This document shows positions 25,662 to 33,180 of a stretch of DNA of 52,628 nucleotides, piece after piece. This stretch comes from Verrucomicrobiota bacterium (GTDB lineage Bacteria; Verrucomicrobiota; Verrucomicrobiia; Limisphaerales; JADLHS01), in contig JABFSR010000084.1 in assembly GCA_013140495.1 (NCBI GenBank), forward strand, positions 1 through 52,628, in the 5' to 3' direction. The translations under genes and the position numbers were made by a program. The stretch's first letter is position 1, and each line of letters opens with the position of its first letter. The notes beneath the pieces are model-generated. The model was given only the letters and a program-made list of their open reading frames with translations, had not been told where the DNA came from and made no database searches.

Positions 25662-28297
25662 GGTGTGTTGCGGCCAAGAGCCGTTTCGTATTTGTCAACC
25701 AAAGTTTTAAGCATGGCGGCTTCGGCGGTGCTCAAGCTCGTGCCAATGGACGCAAAGGCGCAGTTGGCAGTGCTCCACGTGTCCGGCGCAAATCCAACCC
25801 AATGATCGGCGAGAATTGTGACCGTGGTTGTTGCCAGTCCGTCCGATGTCAAAGAGCATGGTAGCTCCGTGCCTTTTGATGTGGTCGCGACGGCGGTGGA
25901 ACTGCTTCTTGAGACAACAAAGAATCCGCGATAATCACCCCCGGCAGACGGCTGGCACGATCCTGTTGCCGTGGCATTGTTGATTCTTGTCGGGATGTTC
26001 CCGGCACTGGTTGACATCGAAACCCGCTTGTTTCCGCTGCCATCAGCCACGCCGAGGAACATTCCTGACGGAGAAGTTGTCCGGCAATAAAATGAGTAAT
26101 GCGCGTTATTTTGAGCGCCGGATGTGCCGGGCGTATAGGCTGTATCACCGTAGCCGGTGGTGCCGTTGCCCGTGATGCCGTTCGCATCGTGTGTCACGGT
26201 GCCGCTCCATGTGATCTTGAAATTGTTTGTGTTGACTGCGTTGATGGCGTGTGTGACAGAGCTTCCGCCGACGAACGGATAGACGGCCTGCATCTTCGTC
26301 CACAAGCCGTTGTTCTTCATGCCGGTGATCAGATTGTTGACGGCCATCTTTTGAGGGGCGCTTGAGAGTCCGGTGGCGAGAAAAAAGTTCGCGGCGTCGG
26401 CATCGAACGCCCACGAGTAATCGGCGCCGGTGTCCACCGTGGCAATCGTGTTGCTGATCGAACCGCCCGAGTTTTCAAACACGGCGCGGATCATCAGTCC
26501 GGAGTTGATGTTCGTGGCCGGGCCGTTGGTGCCAAACGGCGTCATCACGGCAAGATTCGTGGGCCATTGCACACCGAGATTGTTTCCGCCAGAGCGGAGA
26601 TACAGGGTCTTGCGGACAAAGTTGGTTGTTCCGGCCCAATAATTCGTGAGCAGCACGGTTACGTTCGTCGCGCTCGGTGTCACATCGAGCAGTTGGCTGG
26701 CGCTCCAGAAATCAACCACGATATTGGTTGATCCGTCGCCGGTGCTTCGCAATTCCCGGATGGGTTTCTTCACGGAAAACGTGCTGTTGCTTGCAGCGCC
26801 CGTTTCGATTGCAAAGGCGACATTCGGCACAGAGGTAAAACCCTCGCCAAAGACTGGAGTGAATGTCGGTTCATTCGCCAGAAACCAGAGGTCCACAAAG
26901 CCGGGTGTGTCGTTGTATTTTCCGATGATTGAAGCGCCGTTGGCGGCGCTGATTCCCCTGAACGAAAGCTTGTGGGAGAAACCGCTCACGTTCTGATTGT
27001 ATTGAAGAACAAATGTGTCGTTCTTGTTTCCACCGCTCCATCCAAACTGACCCGTCCCATCCATACCAGGCCGGATGTCCACGTCCCGTCCGCCGTCAAT
27101 GATCACCAGTCCGTCGGTGGGGTTCGCCGTGTTCTGGTCGGAATGAGATGGATGGAATGTGATTTGATTGCCATTGCGGTCGCCAATTGCAAAATCGTTT
27201 GGAACGATGATCTGGCCGCCCGCACCCCCATGCGTGAAGTTCGTGCCTATGACGATTGCTCCGTAATTGACGTAGAGTCCGGCGTGGGATGCACCCAGAA
27301 GCGAACGGTTTGTGGCCGCCAGCATCAGCATGGTGAACTGCTGCATGGTCAGAACAATCGTGTTGGATCCTCCGGTCAGGCTGGCGGTGCCCGATGAAAC
27401 ACCCGTCGCGGTCGTCGCACTTGATACTGCGCCAACAACCGCGCTGCCCTGTATATTGGTCAGCGACTGCGCGTTGTTGGTTTGAACATTTAAAATACTC
27501 TGAGGATTATTCGTCAGGGCTTCGTAATCGAAAGTGCCGCCGGTGCCGCCGGAAAGATTCGTCAAACCGCCGCCATCTCCGGTGATGACGCCTTCCAACA
27601 AAATCCCGCCAGGCGCACGAACTTGAAACCGGCTCTGCGTATTGTTCGTTGCCGGATTCGCATTGTCACCATTCCAAAGGTAGGCCCAGTTGGCGGTGAC
27701 CGCGCCGAGGACGCCGTCCGCGTGTGAGGCCGCGCCTGCGGCCACGGTGGAGTTGCCTTCCGCGTGCGCGTAATCACCACTGGCAATTGTGGTGACTCCT
27801 TCGGCGTGCGCGCCGATGCCGCTGGCGATGTTGTCGTTTCCGTTTACGAGCTTGCCAAAAGTATTCAGCCAGAGGCTGGACAGGTTTGTCCACGCACGCG
27901 TGTCCCGGTTGGTGAGTGCGCCGAGCGGGCTGCCATCGTTATAGACGGTGATGCCGTCGCCCACCATAAGGTTGACCACGCTGATGGGTGTGGCGCTGTT
28001 GGTCACGTAGAACCGCCATGATCTCGGGATGCCCGCAATGCTCGCCGTATAACTGCCCGGGATGAAGCTGTTGGTGATGTTGCCGCCCACGGTGGTCAGG
28101 TTCGTGCCGTTCACCGGCATGTAATACACACTGCCGTTATAGATCACGGGGTTGTTGACGGCGCGCACGTTGATGACCACGTCGTTGGTTGCGCCGGTCA
28201 TCAGCAGCACGGGGAAATAGACCGGCGTGGCAGTGGCGATGCCGCCACTGGCCATTATTAAAAGAGCAAGATGGAATAGTTTTTTTATTGCACTCAT
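25658..28297 (-). CDS. Large exported tail fibre with YadA-head-like repeats and a C-terminal beta domain (879 aa)
   Basis: Residues 1-24 (MSAIKKLFHLALLIMASGGI and onward) are a Sec signal peptide. Residues about 155-197 read NIASGIGAHAEGVTTIASGD, YAHAEGNSTVAAGAASHADG, the 14-residue 'A.G..A.A.G' left-handed helix repeats of trimeric autotransporter (YadA-like) heads, which some phage fibres also use. A helical part with a TNN..QS..N repeat follows, then beta-rich regions. The last 230 residues look like a concanavalin/LamG-like binding domain (HYSFYCRTTSPSGMFLGVADGSGNKRVSM). The most likely role is receptor binding. It is by far the largest gene of the tail region. Confidence 0.75.
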   Translation of the reverse strand: MSAIKKLFHLALLIMASGGIATATPVYFPVLLMTGATNDVVINVRAVNNPVIYNGSVYYMPVNGTNLTTVGGNITNSFIPGSYTASIAGIPRSWRFYVTNSATPISVVNLMVGDGITVYNDGSPLGALTNRDTRAWTNLSSLWLNTFGKLVNGNDNIASGIGAHAEGVTTIASGDYAHAEGNSTVAAGAASHADGVLGAVTANWAYLWNGDNANPATNNTQSRFQVRAPGGILLEGVITGDGGGLTNLSGGTGGTFDYEALTNNPQSILNVQTNNAQSLTNIQGSAVVGAVSSATTATGVSSGTASLTGGSNTIVLTMQQFTMLMLAATNRSLLGASHAGLYVNYGAIVIGTNFTHGGAGGQIIVPNDFAIGDRNGNQITFHPSHSDQNTANPTDGLVIIDGGRDVDIRPGMDGTGQFGWSGGNKNDTFVLQYNQNVSGFSHKLSFRGISAANGASIIGKYNDTPGFVDLWFLANEPTFTPVFGEGFTSVPNVAFAIETGAASNSTFSVKKPIRELRSTGDGSTNIVVDFWSASQLLDVTPSATNVTVLLTNYWAGTTNFVRKTLYLRSGGNNLGVQWPTNLAVMTPFGTNGPATNINSGLMIRAVFENSGGSISNTIATVDTGADYSWAFDADAANFFLATGLSSAPQKMAVNNLITGMKNNGLWTKMQAVYPFVGGSSVTHAINAVNTNNFKITWSGTVTHDANGITGNGTTGYGDTAYTPGTSGAQNNAHYSFYCRTTSPSGMFLGVADGSGNKRVSMSTSAGNIPTRINNATATGSCQPSAGGDYRGFFVVSRSSSTAVATTSKGTELPCSLTSDGLATTTVTILADHWVGFAPDTWSTANCAFASIGTSLSTAEAAMLKTLVDKYETALGRNTP

Positions 28298-28701
28298 GTG
28301 GGGTCGGTTGTTTGGACGGTGTCGCTGGTGAACTGCATGGCGTGATCTGCGCTCACGCCCATCAATCGTGGCTGGTAGCTGGAGGCAATCGCGTTCGGGT
28401 AAAACTGCACCTCTGCGCCCTCCTCCACCTTGAGATGGACCTTGGTGTTGAGCAGCGCGGCGAACGTGCGCACGGACGCCAGGCTCAGGGCGCGGCTGGC
28501 ATATTCCTGATTGAACATGAGCGGATGATCCGCCGTGATGTTGGAGCGCGCGGTGCGGAATTGATTCGTGCTGCCGGCCAGCGGCTCCTGTTGCGTGATG
28601 GATTTGAAGCCCGGTGTGAACTCAGCCAGCAGAGTCGCCCCGGCGCTCTCGTCAAATAGCACGGTGTAACTGCCGCCGGGGATTTTGTAGCTGAGTTTCA
28701 C
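28294..28701 (-). CDS. Small tail-region protein (135 aa)
   Basis: The sequence starts MKLSYKIPGGSYTVLFDESAGATLLAEF and includes NIRRA-type blocks (NQFRTARSNITADHPLMFNQ, YASRALSLASVRTFAALLNT) and EEGAEVQFYPNAIASSYQPRL. A beta-sandwich fold is likely. It lies between the tail-tube candidate and the fibre gene and overlaps the fibre gene by 4 bases. Position suggests a tail assembly or tail completion part. No family was recognised. Confidence 0.55.
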   Translation of the reverse strand: MKLSYKIPGGSYTVLFDESAGATLLAEFTPGFKSITQQEPLAGSTNQFRTARSNITADHPLMFNQEYASRALSLASVRTFAALLNTKVHLKVEEGAEVQFYPNAIASSYQPRLMGVSADHAMQFTSDTVQTTDPT

Positions 28702-28704
28702 TGT

Positions 28705-29067
28705 TCACTTGGCCGCAACAATTCTGCAACGCACCGCAGAGGTGTTCGCCCTGCCATAGATCGTGCCGGTCTGCACGAGCAATGCGATGGCAGCGCCTGC
28801 GGGAATCTTCTGCGGGAAATTCACGAACGTGTTGGAGGAATCAATCTCCACATAGTTCGTCGCATCGAGGTTTTGGATGTAAACGACGGCGGGCGCGCCG
28901 GTGATGTTGCCGAATGTCAGCGCCGTGGCGGCGGTAGCGATGGATTGGATGCCGTCCGACGTGAGATCGGACGTGAGGGCGATGGCCTTGGTGGTGGAGA
29001 CGGACGGGCCGACGTTTTCCGCGACGGCTGCTGTGAGCGTCGCTCCGATTGTGAATGTTCCGGGCAT
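28705..29067 (-). CDS. Small beta-rich tail protein (120 aa)
   Basis: The sequence has Ala/Thr-rich strands (FTIGATLTAAVAENVGPSVS) and a TGAPAVVYIQNLDATNYVEIDSSNTF segment followed by PAGAAIALLVQTGTIYGRAN. This is the typical look of phage proteins with an Ig-like or jelly-roll domain attached to the tail tube. It follows the tube candidate by 26 bases. Function is inferred from position only. Confidence 0.55.
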   Translation of the reverse strand: MPGTFTIGATLTAAVAENVGPSVSTTKAIALTSDLTSDGIQSIATAATALTFGNITGAPAVVYIQNLDATNYVEIDSSNTFVNFPQKIPAGAAIALLVQTGTIYGRANTSAVRCRIVAAK

Positions 29068-29093
29068 ATATTTAGTGTGGTTTTAACGGTGGT

Positions 29094-30041
29094 TTAAGCG
29101 CTGAATTCGATGAGGGATTGAGGCGCGCCTGCGGTGAACTGCATTTCGTTGACAAACCCGATCTCGCCCGTGCCGAGCGATGTGCCGCCGAAGTTGAAAC
29201 CCGCGCCCCGCAGCTCCGCGTTTTTCAGCGTGATGGTCTTGCTGCTCGGGCCGGTCAGAATCAGATCAGCGCTGCCGAGCCGCTGGCCCTGGGTGTGGCC
29301 GCCCACGATGCCTGTGATCTGCGTGTGTGTCGGGCCGTAGGGTTTGACCTTGGCCATGAAACCGACGCTGTCCAGCTTCATCGCCAGTGTGCGGCCTTGC
29401 ACCTTGAGCGCGGAATACTTGACGCTGGTCTCAACCGTCCATTCGTCCTCGGCCTCGATTGCGGTGAAGCCTGTGACGGCTCCCCAAGCGCCGATCCACG
29501 CGCCACGGATGAAATCGCTCATGGTCATGTTGCCGCCGGGATCGGCTGCGGCAGATTCTGTGATGGCATTGGCCGTGAATAAATAGCCGCTCGCGCCCAT
29601 CGCGATGCCGGTTGCGCCGATTACGGAAACTTTTACGTCGCCAAACAACGCCTTGCCGATGCCCAGGTGCAATGAGGGATGGCCAACAACCGCCGTGCGC
29701 ACGGCATCGTAAAGCCGACCGTCCGGCGTCCAGACCTTCGTAGCCAGGTCTGCCGCGCCGTGAGGACGGCCACCGATGACGAGCGCGGCGGCAGTCGCGC
29801 CGACCTTGGCACCGATGCGTGCCGGGAACAACGTGGCGAGCGAGCCCCAATTGTCGAAGGGCTTGCAGGTGATCTCGGCGGTCTGATCCACGAGCTGCTC
29901 GGTGACGCGACCATGCATGGCGGTGGCGATCTGTGCCGTCTCCTCGTTGATCGAGATGTTGATCGGGCCGTTCTCGCCTTCGGGCTGGAGGGCGATGGAG
30001 TTGATGAAGATTTTGCCGGGACCGGCGTAGATGGTAGCCAT
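29094..30041 (-). CDS. Probable major tail tube protein (315 aa)
   Basis: The N-terminus MATIYAGPGKIFINSIALQP is followed by ISINEETAQIATAMHGRVTEQLVDQTAEITC, the pattern of tail-tube proteins in which a beta-sandwich is bridged by a long loop. Later strands are KYSALKVQGRTLAMKLDSVGF and KTITLKNAELRGAGFNFGGTSL, plus IGFVNEMQFTAG. The position after neck genes and before the tape measure supports the tube. No sheath gene lies upstream of it, unlike phage Mu (sheath gpL, then tube gpM), which points to a non-contractile tail. Confidence 0.68.
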   Translation of the reverse strand: MATIYAGPGKIFINSIALQPEGENGPINISINEETAQIATAMHGRVTEQLVDQTAEITCKPFDNWGSLATLFPARIGAKVGATAAALVIGGRPHGAADLATKVWTPDGRLYDAVRTAVVGHPSLHLGIGKALFGDVKVSVIGATGIAMGASGYLFTANAITESAAADPGGNMTMSDFIRGAWIGAWGAVTGFTAIEAEDEWTVETSVKYSALKVQGRTLAMKLDSVGFMAKVKPYGPTHTQITGIVGGHTQGQRLGSADLILTGPSSKTITLKNAELRGAGFNFGGTSLGTGEIGFVNEMQFTAGAPQSLIEFSA

Positions 30042-30044
30042 AAA

Positions 30045-30076
30045 TTAAGGTTGAGGGTTGAGGGTTGAAAGTTGAT
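30045..30076. repeat. Short tandem repeat (GGTTGAG-type) between tail-tube and neck genes
   Basis: The spacer contains GGTTGAGGGTTGAGGGTTGA, then AAGTTGA, a 7-8-nt tandem repeat. It fills almost the whole gap between the genes at 30041 and 30080. It belongs to the class of microrepeats seen at many junctions of this prophage. Confidence 0.8.
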
Positions 30077-30079
30077 GGA

Positions 30080-30808
30080 TCATGGGACGAGATAGTTGGT
30101 GATTTCGCAGGCGTTGAAACCGAATGCCTGGGCGACGGCGCGGAGACGTTGACCGGAGACGACCGCGAACGGCGCGGTGTAAAGTGTGGCGTTGGGATTG
30201 ATGATCTCGCCGCTGATTATTTCTGTGAGAGTTGGGTCCATCGGCGTGCTGCCATCCAGCGTGTAAAATATGGAGCTGTCCGTGGTGGCGTTGGTGAGCG
30301 TCACGCTGCCTGCGTTGTTGGTAATGATGACGGGCGTGCAGCGCGGCGTCTGCGCGTTGGCGCTGCCAATGATCTTGAGCGTGACGCGCGTGGCGTTGAT
30401 GAAATCGAAGTCCTTTGCAGGGGCAGTGCCGACGCCCTGCAACGTGCCTACACCCGCGATGTTTTGCCGGTGCAAAATATCGAGAACCATCTGCGCCAGG
30501 TTCTGCGCGTAGAAGCCTGAGCCGCTCTCCGGCGTGAAGGCGGCATCGCCATTCTGGAAGCAGACAAAGCCGCACGCGAAATCCTGGGCCGGGCCGGTGA
30601 CGTTTGGCGAGTTGACCACGGCCTTGATCTCCTCGATGAGGACGCCGTTCCCGCTGCGACCGTTGCGCACATTCTGCCAGATGGCATCCAGTTCGATCTC
30701 GGACTTCGTGATCATGGTGCGCTCGCGGAGGATGTTCACCGTGTTGAGCGCGGGCGCGGACATGAGCAGTCCGAACAAATCATTTTGCAGTTGGACCAGG
30801 TCAATCAT
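30080..30808 (-). CDS. Neck/tail-terminator-region protein fused to a chitobiase-C-terminal-like beta domain (about 242 aa)
   Basis: The start at 30808 is chosen because it makes an ATGA overlap with the previous gene. The first about 150 residues (MIDLVQLQNDLFGLLMSAPALNTVNILRERTM, GNGVLIEEIKAVVNSPNVTGP, LAQMVLDILHRQN) resemble a head-tail joining protein of the DUF1834/gp37 position in Mu-like phages. The C-terminal 75 residues (VTLTNATTDSSIFYTLDGSTP, TLYTAPFAVVSGQRLRAVAQAFG) match the CHB_HEX_C domain common in exported carbohydrate enzymes. Such a sugar-enzyme-associated domain on a neck protein is uncommon and may decorate the virion. Confidence 0.68.
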   Translation of the reverse strand: MIDLVQLQNDLFGLLMSAPALNTVNILRERTMITKSEIELDAIWQNVRNGRSGNGVLIEEIKAVVNSPNVTGPAQDFACGFVCFQNGDAAFTPESGSGFYAQNLAQMVLDILHRQNIAGVGTLQGVGTAPAKDFDFINATRVTLKIIGSANAQTPRCTPVIITNNAGSVTLTNATTDSSIFYTLDGSTPMDPTLTEIISGEIINPNATLYTAPFAVVSGQRLRAVAQAFGFNACEITNYLVP

Positions 30809-31401
30809 GCGCCACCTGCCTTTGCTCTGCGGAAATGTTCCTCGCACGCCTTGATGGCCGTGGCGGTGAGCGTTGTGCTGTCCGGAATGATGCTGCGGTT
30901 TTCATGCTGCATGACGCCCTTGGAAAGTTTGAACAGGAATTCCAGGGTGGAGTTCGACTTGTTCGCCCTGCCCCGCTTCCCGATTGAGCCTGCGTATTGA
31001 ACTATGTATTCGCCCTTGGCTGTGGTGATGAGAAACGAGCCGGGGAAATCTGCAACGGTCTTACCGTAAGCCTGGCTCGCAATCGGGATGGTGAGGAACT
31101 TTGCATGAACCGGCTTGATCGGCCCGCCGTAGTAACGCTGTCTCACGCCGACCTTGTTGATCTTGATGGTAACTGTGCTGCCATCCGCCGTCCACGTCGT
31201 GGCGCGTGCGGCGTCCTCCCAGAAGCCGGTGCTTGGCCAGCCTTTTTTGTTGCGCGGATTCTGCTTGAGATGGTCGCGCACGGTTTCGCGCAGGCGCGGC
31301 CCGATGACGGGCGCAACCTTGTCCGGCTTCATGGCCGAGATCACGCGGTTCACCTCCGGCGTGGCGCGGTCCTTGAAATCAATGAGGACTCTAGCGATCA
31401 T
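30805..31401 (-). CDS. Phage virion morphogenesis / tail-completion protein (198 aa)
   Basis: The sequence MIARVLIDFKDRATPEVNRVISAM...VAPVIGPRLRETVRDHLKQNPRNKKGWPSTGFWEDAARATTW matches the pattern of gpG/GpS-type virion morphogenesis proteins: a helical N-terminus, 'R..F', then the W-P-x-TGFW region and KINKVGVRQRYYGGPIKP. These proteins act in head-tail joining. It lies in the neck region between the DUF1320 / capsid genes and the tail tube. Overlaps of 4 bases on both sides support the reading frame. Confidence 0.68.
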   Translation of the reverse strand: MIARVLIDFKDRATPEVNRVISAMKPDKVAPVIGPRLRETVRDHLKQNPRNKKGWPSTGFWEDAARATTWTADGSTVTIKINKVGVRQRYYGGPIKPVHAKFLTIPIASQAYGKTVADFPGSFLITTAKGEYIVQYAGSIGKRGRANKSNSTLEFLFKLSKGVMQHENRSIIPDSTTLTATAIKACEEHFRRAKAGGA

Positions 31402-31631
31402 CGCAACACCTCCACCTGGGTTGCGCGCCAGCCGCGCTCGGCGCGGGTCACGCCAAACCTCACGCGCTGGCCTTCCACCAGCATCTTTGGAAACGGCATG
31501 ACAACATCCGCCGCGTGAACGTAGAGATCGGCCTCGGGCGCGAGCCCAAGTTCAAACTTGAGCGACGGCGATACCTGGATGAAGCCATAACCGAGGTCCT
31601 TGTTGAACCATTTGACGACGCCTTTGTGCAT
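31398..31631 (-). CDS. Cold-shock-domain protein in the late operon (77 aa)
   Basis: The start at 31631 gives MHKGVVKWFNKDLGYGFIQV, the standard beginning of CspA-family proteins. RNP1 (KDLGYGFI) and RNP2 (LYVHAADV) are both visible, and the end GQRVRFGVTRAERGWRATQVEVL matches the CSD strands 4-5. The loop between RNP1 and RNP2 is about 9 residues longer than usual (SPSLKFELGLAPEA). CSD proteins bind single-stranded nucleic acid and open RNA structure. A longer frame starting upstream (31673) is possible. Its place between neck and head genes is odd: a virion role or control of late mRNA are both conceivable. Confidence 0.82.
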   Translation of the reverse strand: MHKGVVKWFNKDLGYGFIQVSPSLKFELGLAPEADLYVHAADVVMPFPKMLVEGQRVRFGVTRAERGWRATQVEVLR

Positions 31632-31657
31632 GGTGGTTGGTTCGTGGATGGCGGGGT

Positions 31658-31954
31658 TCATACCTGTCTCCATTCGCCATCAGTGAGGTAGCCGTGCCAT
31701 TTGCATCCGCCTTTTTTGAAGATGCTGGGTGTCAACGTCGGCTGTTCCAGGTGGCCATTGAATCCCCAGCCTTGGAGCGCTGGAGCGACCGGCACACTTG
31801 AGACTTCCTTGCAACCGCATGGGCAGATGTAGATCAAACCTTGAAGGACTCCCTCTTCGTTTCTCGACCATTGCGCCGCGCCGTCTGGCAAAGTGGGATT
31901 CTTGAACTCGTCATTCATGCCCTCAAAAACAGACTCTACGAAAGTGATCTTCAT
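31658..31954 (-). CDS. DUF6527-like small zinc protein (98 aa)
   Basis: The sequence contains LIYICPCGCKEVSSVPV (C-x-C-x-C) and, near the end, PTLTPSIFKKGGCKWHGYLTDGEW. The combination CPCGC ... PTL.PSI....C.WHG.L.DG is the pattern I recall for DUF6527, a small phage-associated domain probably binding zinc through the cysteines and histidine. No function is established. It overlaps the preceding gene by 4 bases. Confidence 0.75.
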   Translation of the reverse strand: MKITFVESVFEGMNDEFKNPTLPDGAAQWSRNEEGVLQGLIYICPCGCKEVSSVPVAPALQGWGFNGHLEQPTLTPSIFKKGGCKWHGYLTDGEWRQV

Positions 31955-32670
31955 GCGGCCTGCTCCAGTGGTGAAAAGAGTTTGGTGAAGTCCACGTCTG
32001 CCGGGCGGACCTTCTGGTCTTCAGTCAGCAGCCCGAGATCAATGCACTCCGCGCGGCTCACGTTGTTCACGTCGTAACCGCTGTTGAATGCGAATGGCGG
32101 AAAAGGATTCCCGAGAGTGTCCGTGTAACCGCCGATGCCATCTCCCAGGCGTTGCCAGATGTCATCGCTCTTGAGCGCGATCATCCGGGCATTGATGAGT
32201 TCGCCACCGGCGGCAGTCCAGCGGCTCTCCCAATCTTCCCCTGGCGCGGGAACGAGCGTGCCTTTGACCTGGCGGAAACCGCGTGGGACATCGCGGTCAT
32301 AGACGCGCAACAATTCCCAAGCGGGATAAGCCTCCACCACATCTGCGTCCCCGCCCTCCTTGGCGTAGATGCCAGCGCCTTGCGCAACATCGCGCGCAAC
32401 GGTCAGCGAGAAATCAATGCGATCCGAACTCAGCAAACCTTCCAGCGAGTTCTTCTTGAGAATATCGGCGATGGCATTTCGCGCTGTGGCGGGGTTCAAT
32501 CCGGTCTCGACTTCCACGCCATCGCGCATTTCCGAGCCGGGTTTAATGAGGGATTCAACGCTCGTTTTGATGCCATTAACAAGCTGGTCAATGATGCTCT
32601 GCGCCACGTCTCCGGAATAGTTCCGGAGCGAGCGGCGGATGGCGGCGAGTTGTTGAAGGGTCAGTGGCAT
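31951..32670 (-). CDS. Phage head-region protein (239 aa)
   Basis: The helical N-terminus (MPLTLQQLAAIRRSLRNYSG and a following amphipathic stretch) leads to YPAWELLRVYDRDVPRGF, ESRWTAAGGELINARMIALKSDDIWQRLGDG and PPFAFNSGYDVNNVSRAECIDLGLL. The last block (P.P..FNSG.D...VSR.EC..LGL) is one I recall from phage proteins encoded beside head genes. The function of that family is unsettled; a head-tail connector role is plausible. It stops 4 bases inside the DUF6527-like gene. Confidence 0.62.
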   Translation of the reverse strand: MPLTLQQLAAIRRSLRNYSGDVAQSIIDQLVNGIKTSVESLIKPGSEMRDGVEVETGLNPATARNAIADILKKNSLEGLLSSDRIDFSLTVARDVAQGAGIYAKEGGDADVVEAYPAWELLRVYDRDVPRGFRQVKGTLVPAPGEDWESRWTAAGGELINARMIALKSDDIWQRLGDGIGGYTDTLGNPFPPFAFNSGYDVNNVSRAECIDLGLLTEDQKVRPADVDFTKLFSPLEQAA

Positions 32671-32696
32671 CGGATCAATGCAAAATTCAAAATGGG

Positions 32697-33110
32697 TTAC
32701 ATCAGGCCGTCGGTGCGTTCGCGCGAGGCGCGGCGCTCCGGCGTGCTGACGAGCACTGCGGAGCCGCTGCCGATAATGTCGCGATTGGCAATCTTGGTGA
32801 GCCAGTCCTGGGCGGAGTCGTAGGCGCTTTTGCGCTCCTCTGTCTGCATGTGTTTCATCTGCGGAAAACTGGTGAGCAGACGCCAGCGCACAATGGATAT
32901 GGCGCGTGATTTGACGCCGTCCGGAATTCCCACGCCTTCGAGCGGTCTGCCGCCGCTGGTATAAACATCGCGCACCTGGTCGGTGACGCGGGTGATGATG
33001 TTGGCGAGCGTATTGGTCGCGCCCTGGATGTTGTTCAGCGTGGCAGCCTCCTGCGGCGTGAATTCCTCCAGGACTTCGACGGTGGTGAGTGTTGACCAGG
33101 ATTCGCTCAT
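32697..33110 (-). CDS. Mu gp36-like protein (DUF1320), head-tail connector region
   Basis: 137 residues. The pattern WSTLTTVEVLEEFTPQEAATLNNIQG, then ANIITRVTDQVRDVYTSGGRPL and GIPDGVKSRAISIVRWRLLT, ends with SAYDSAQDWLTKIANRDI. This matches DUF1320, represented by Mu gp36, located right after the major capsid gene in Mu-like phages, as here. It is a small helical connector protein. The gene begins 35 bases after a strong hairpin that follows the capsid gene. Confidence 0.8.
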   Translation of the reverse strand: MSESWSTLTTVEVLEEFTPQEAATLNNIQGATNTLANIITRVTDQVRDVYTSGGRPLEGVGIPDGVKSRAISIVRWRLLTSFPQMKHMQTEERKSAYDSAQDWLTKIANRDIIGSGSAVLVSTPERRASRERTDGLM

Positions 33111-33144
33111 CGAAAAAAGATTATGATTACGATTAAAATTAAGA

Positions 33145-33173
33145 GGTGGGGCGCGCTCTCCACGCGCCCCACC
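33145..33173 (-). terminator. Strong hairpin after the major capsid gene (terminator or attenuator)
   Basis: GGTGGGGCGCG (33145-33155) and CGCGCCCCACC (33163-33173) form 11 perfect base pairs with a 7-nt loop. On the minus strand the hairpin is followed by TCTTAATTTTAATCG, T-rich but not a pure T-run. It lies 7 bases after the capsid stop. The downstream gene (DUF1320) must still be made, so partial termination or 3'-end protection of abundant capsid mRNA is likely. Confidence 0.75.
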
Positions 33174-33180
33174 GGATGAC

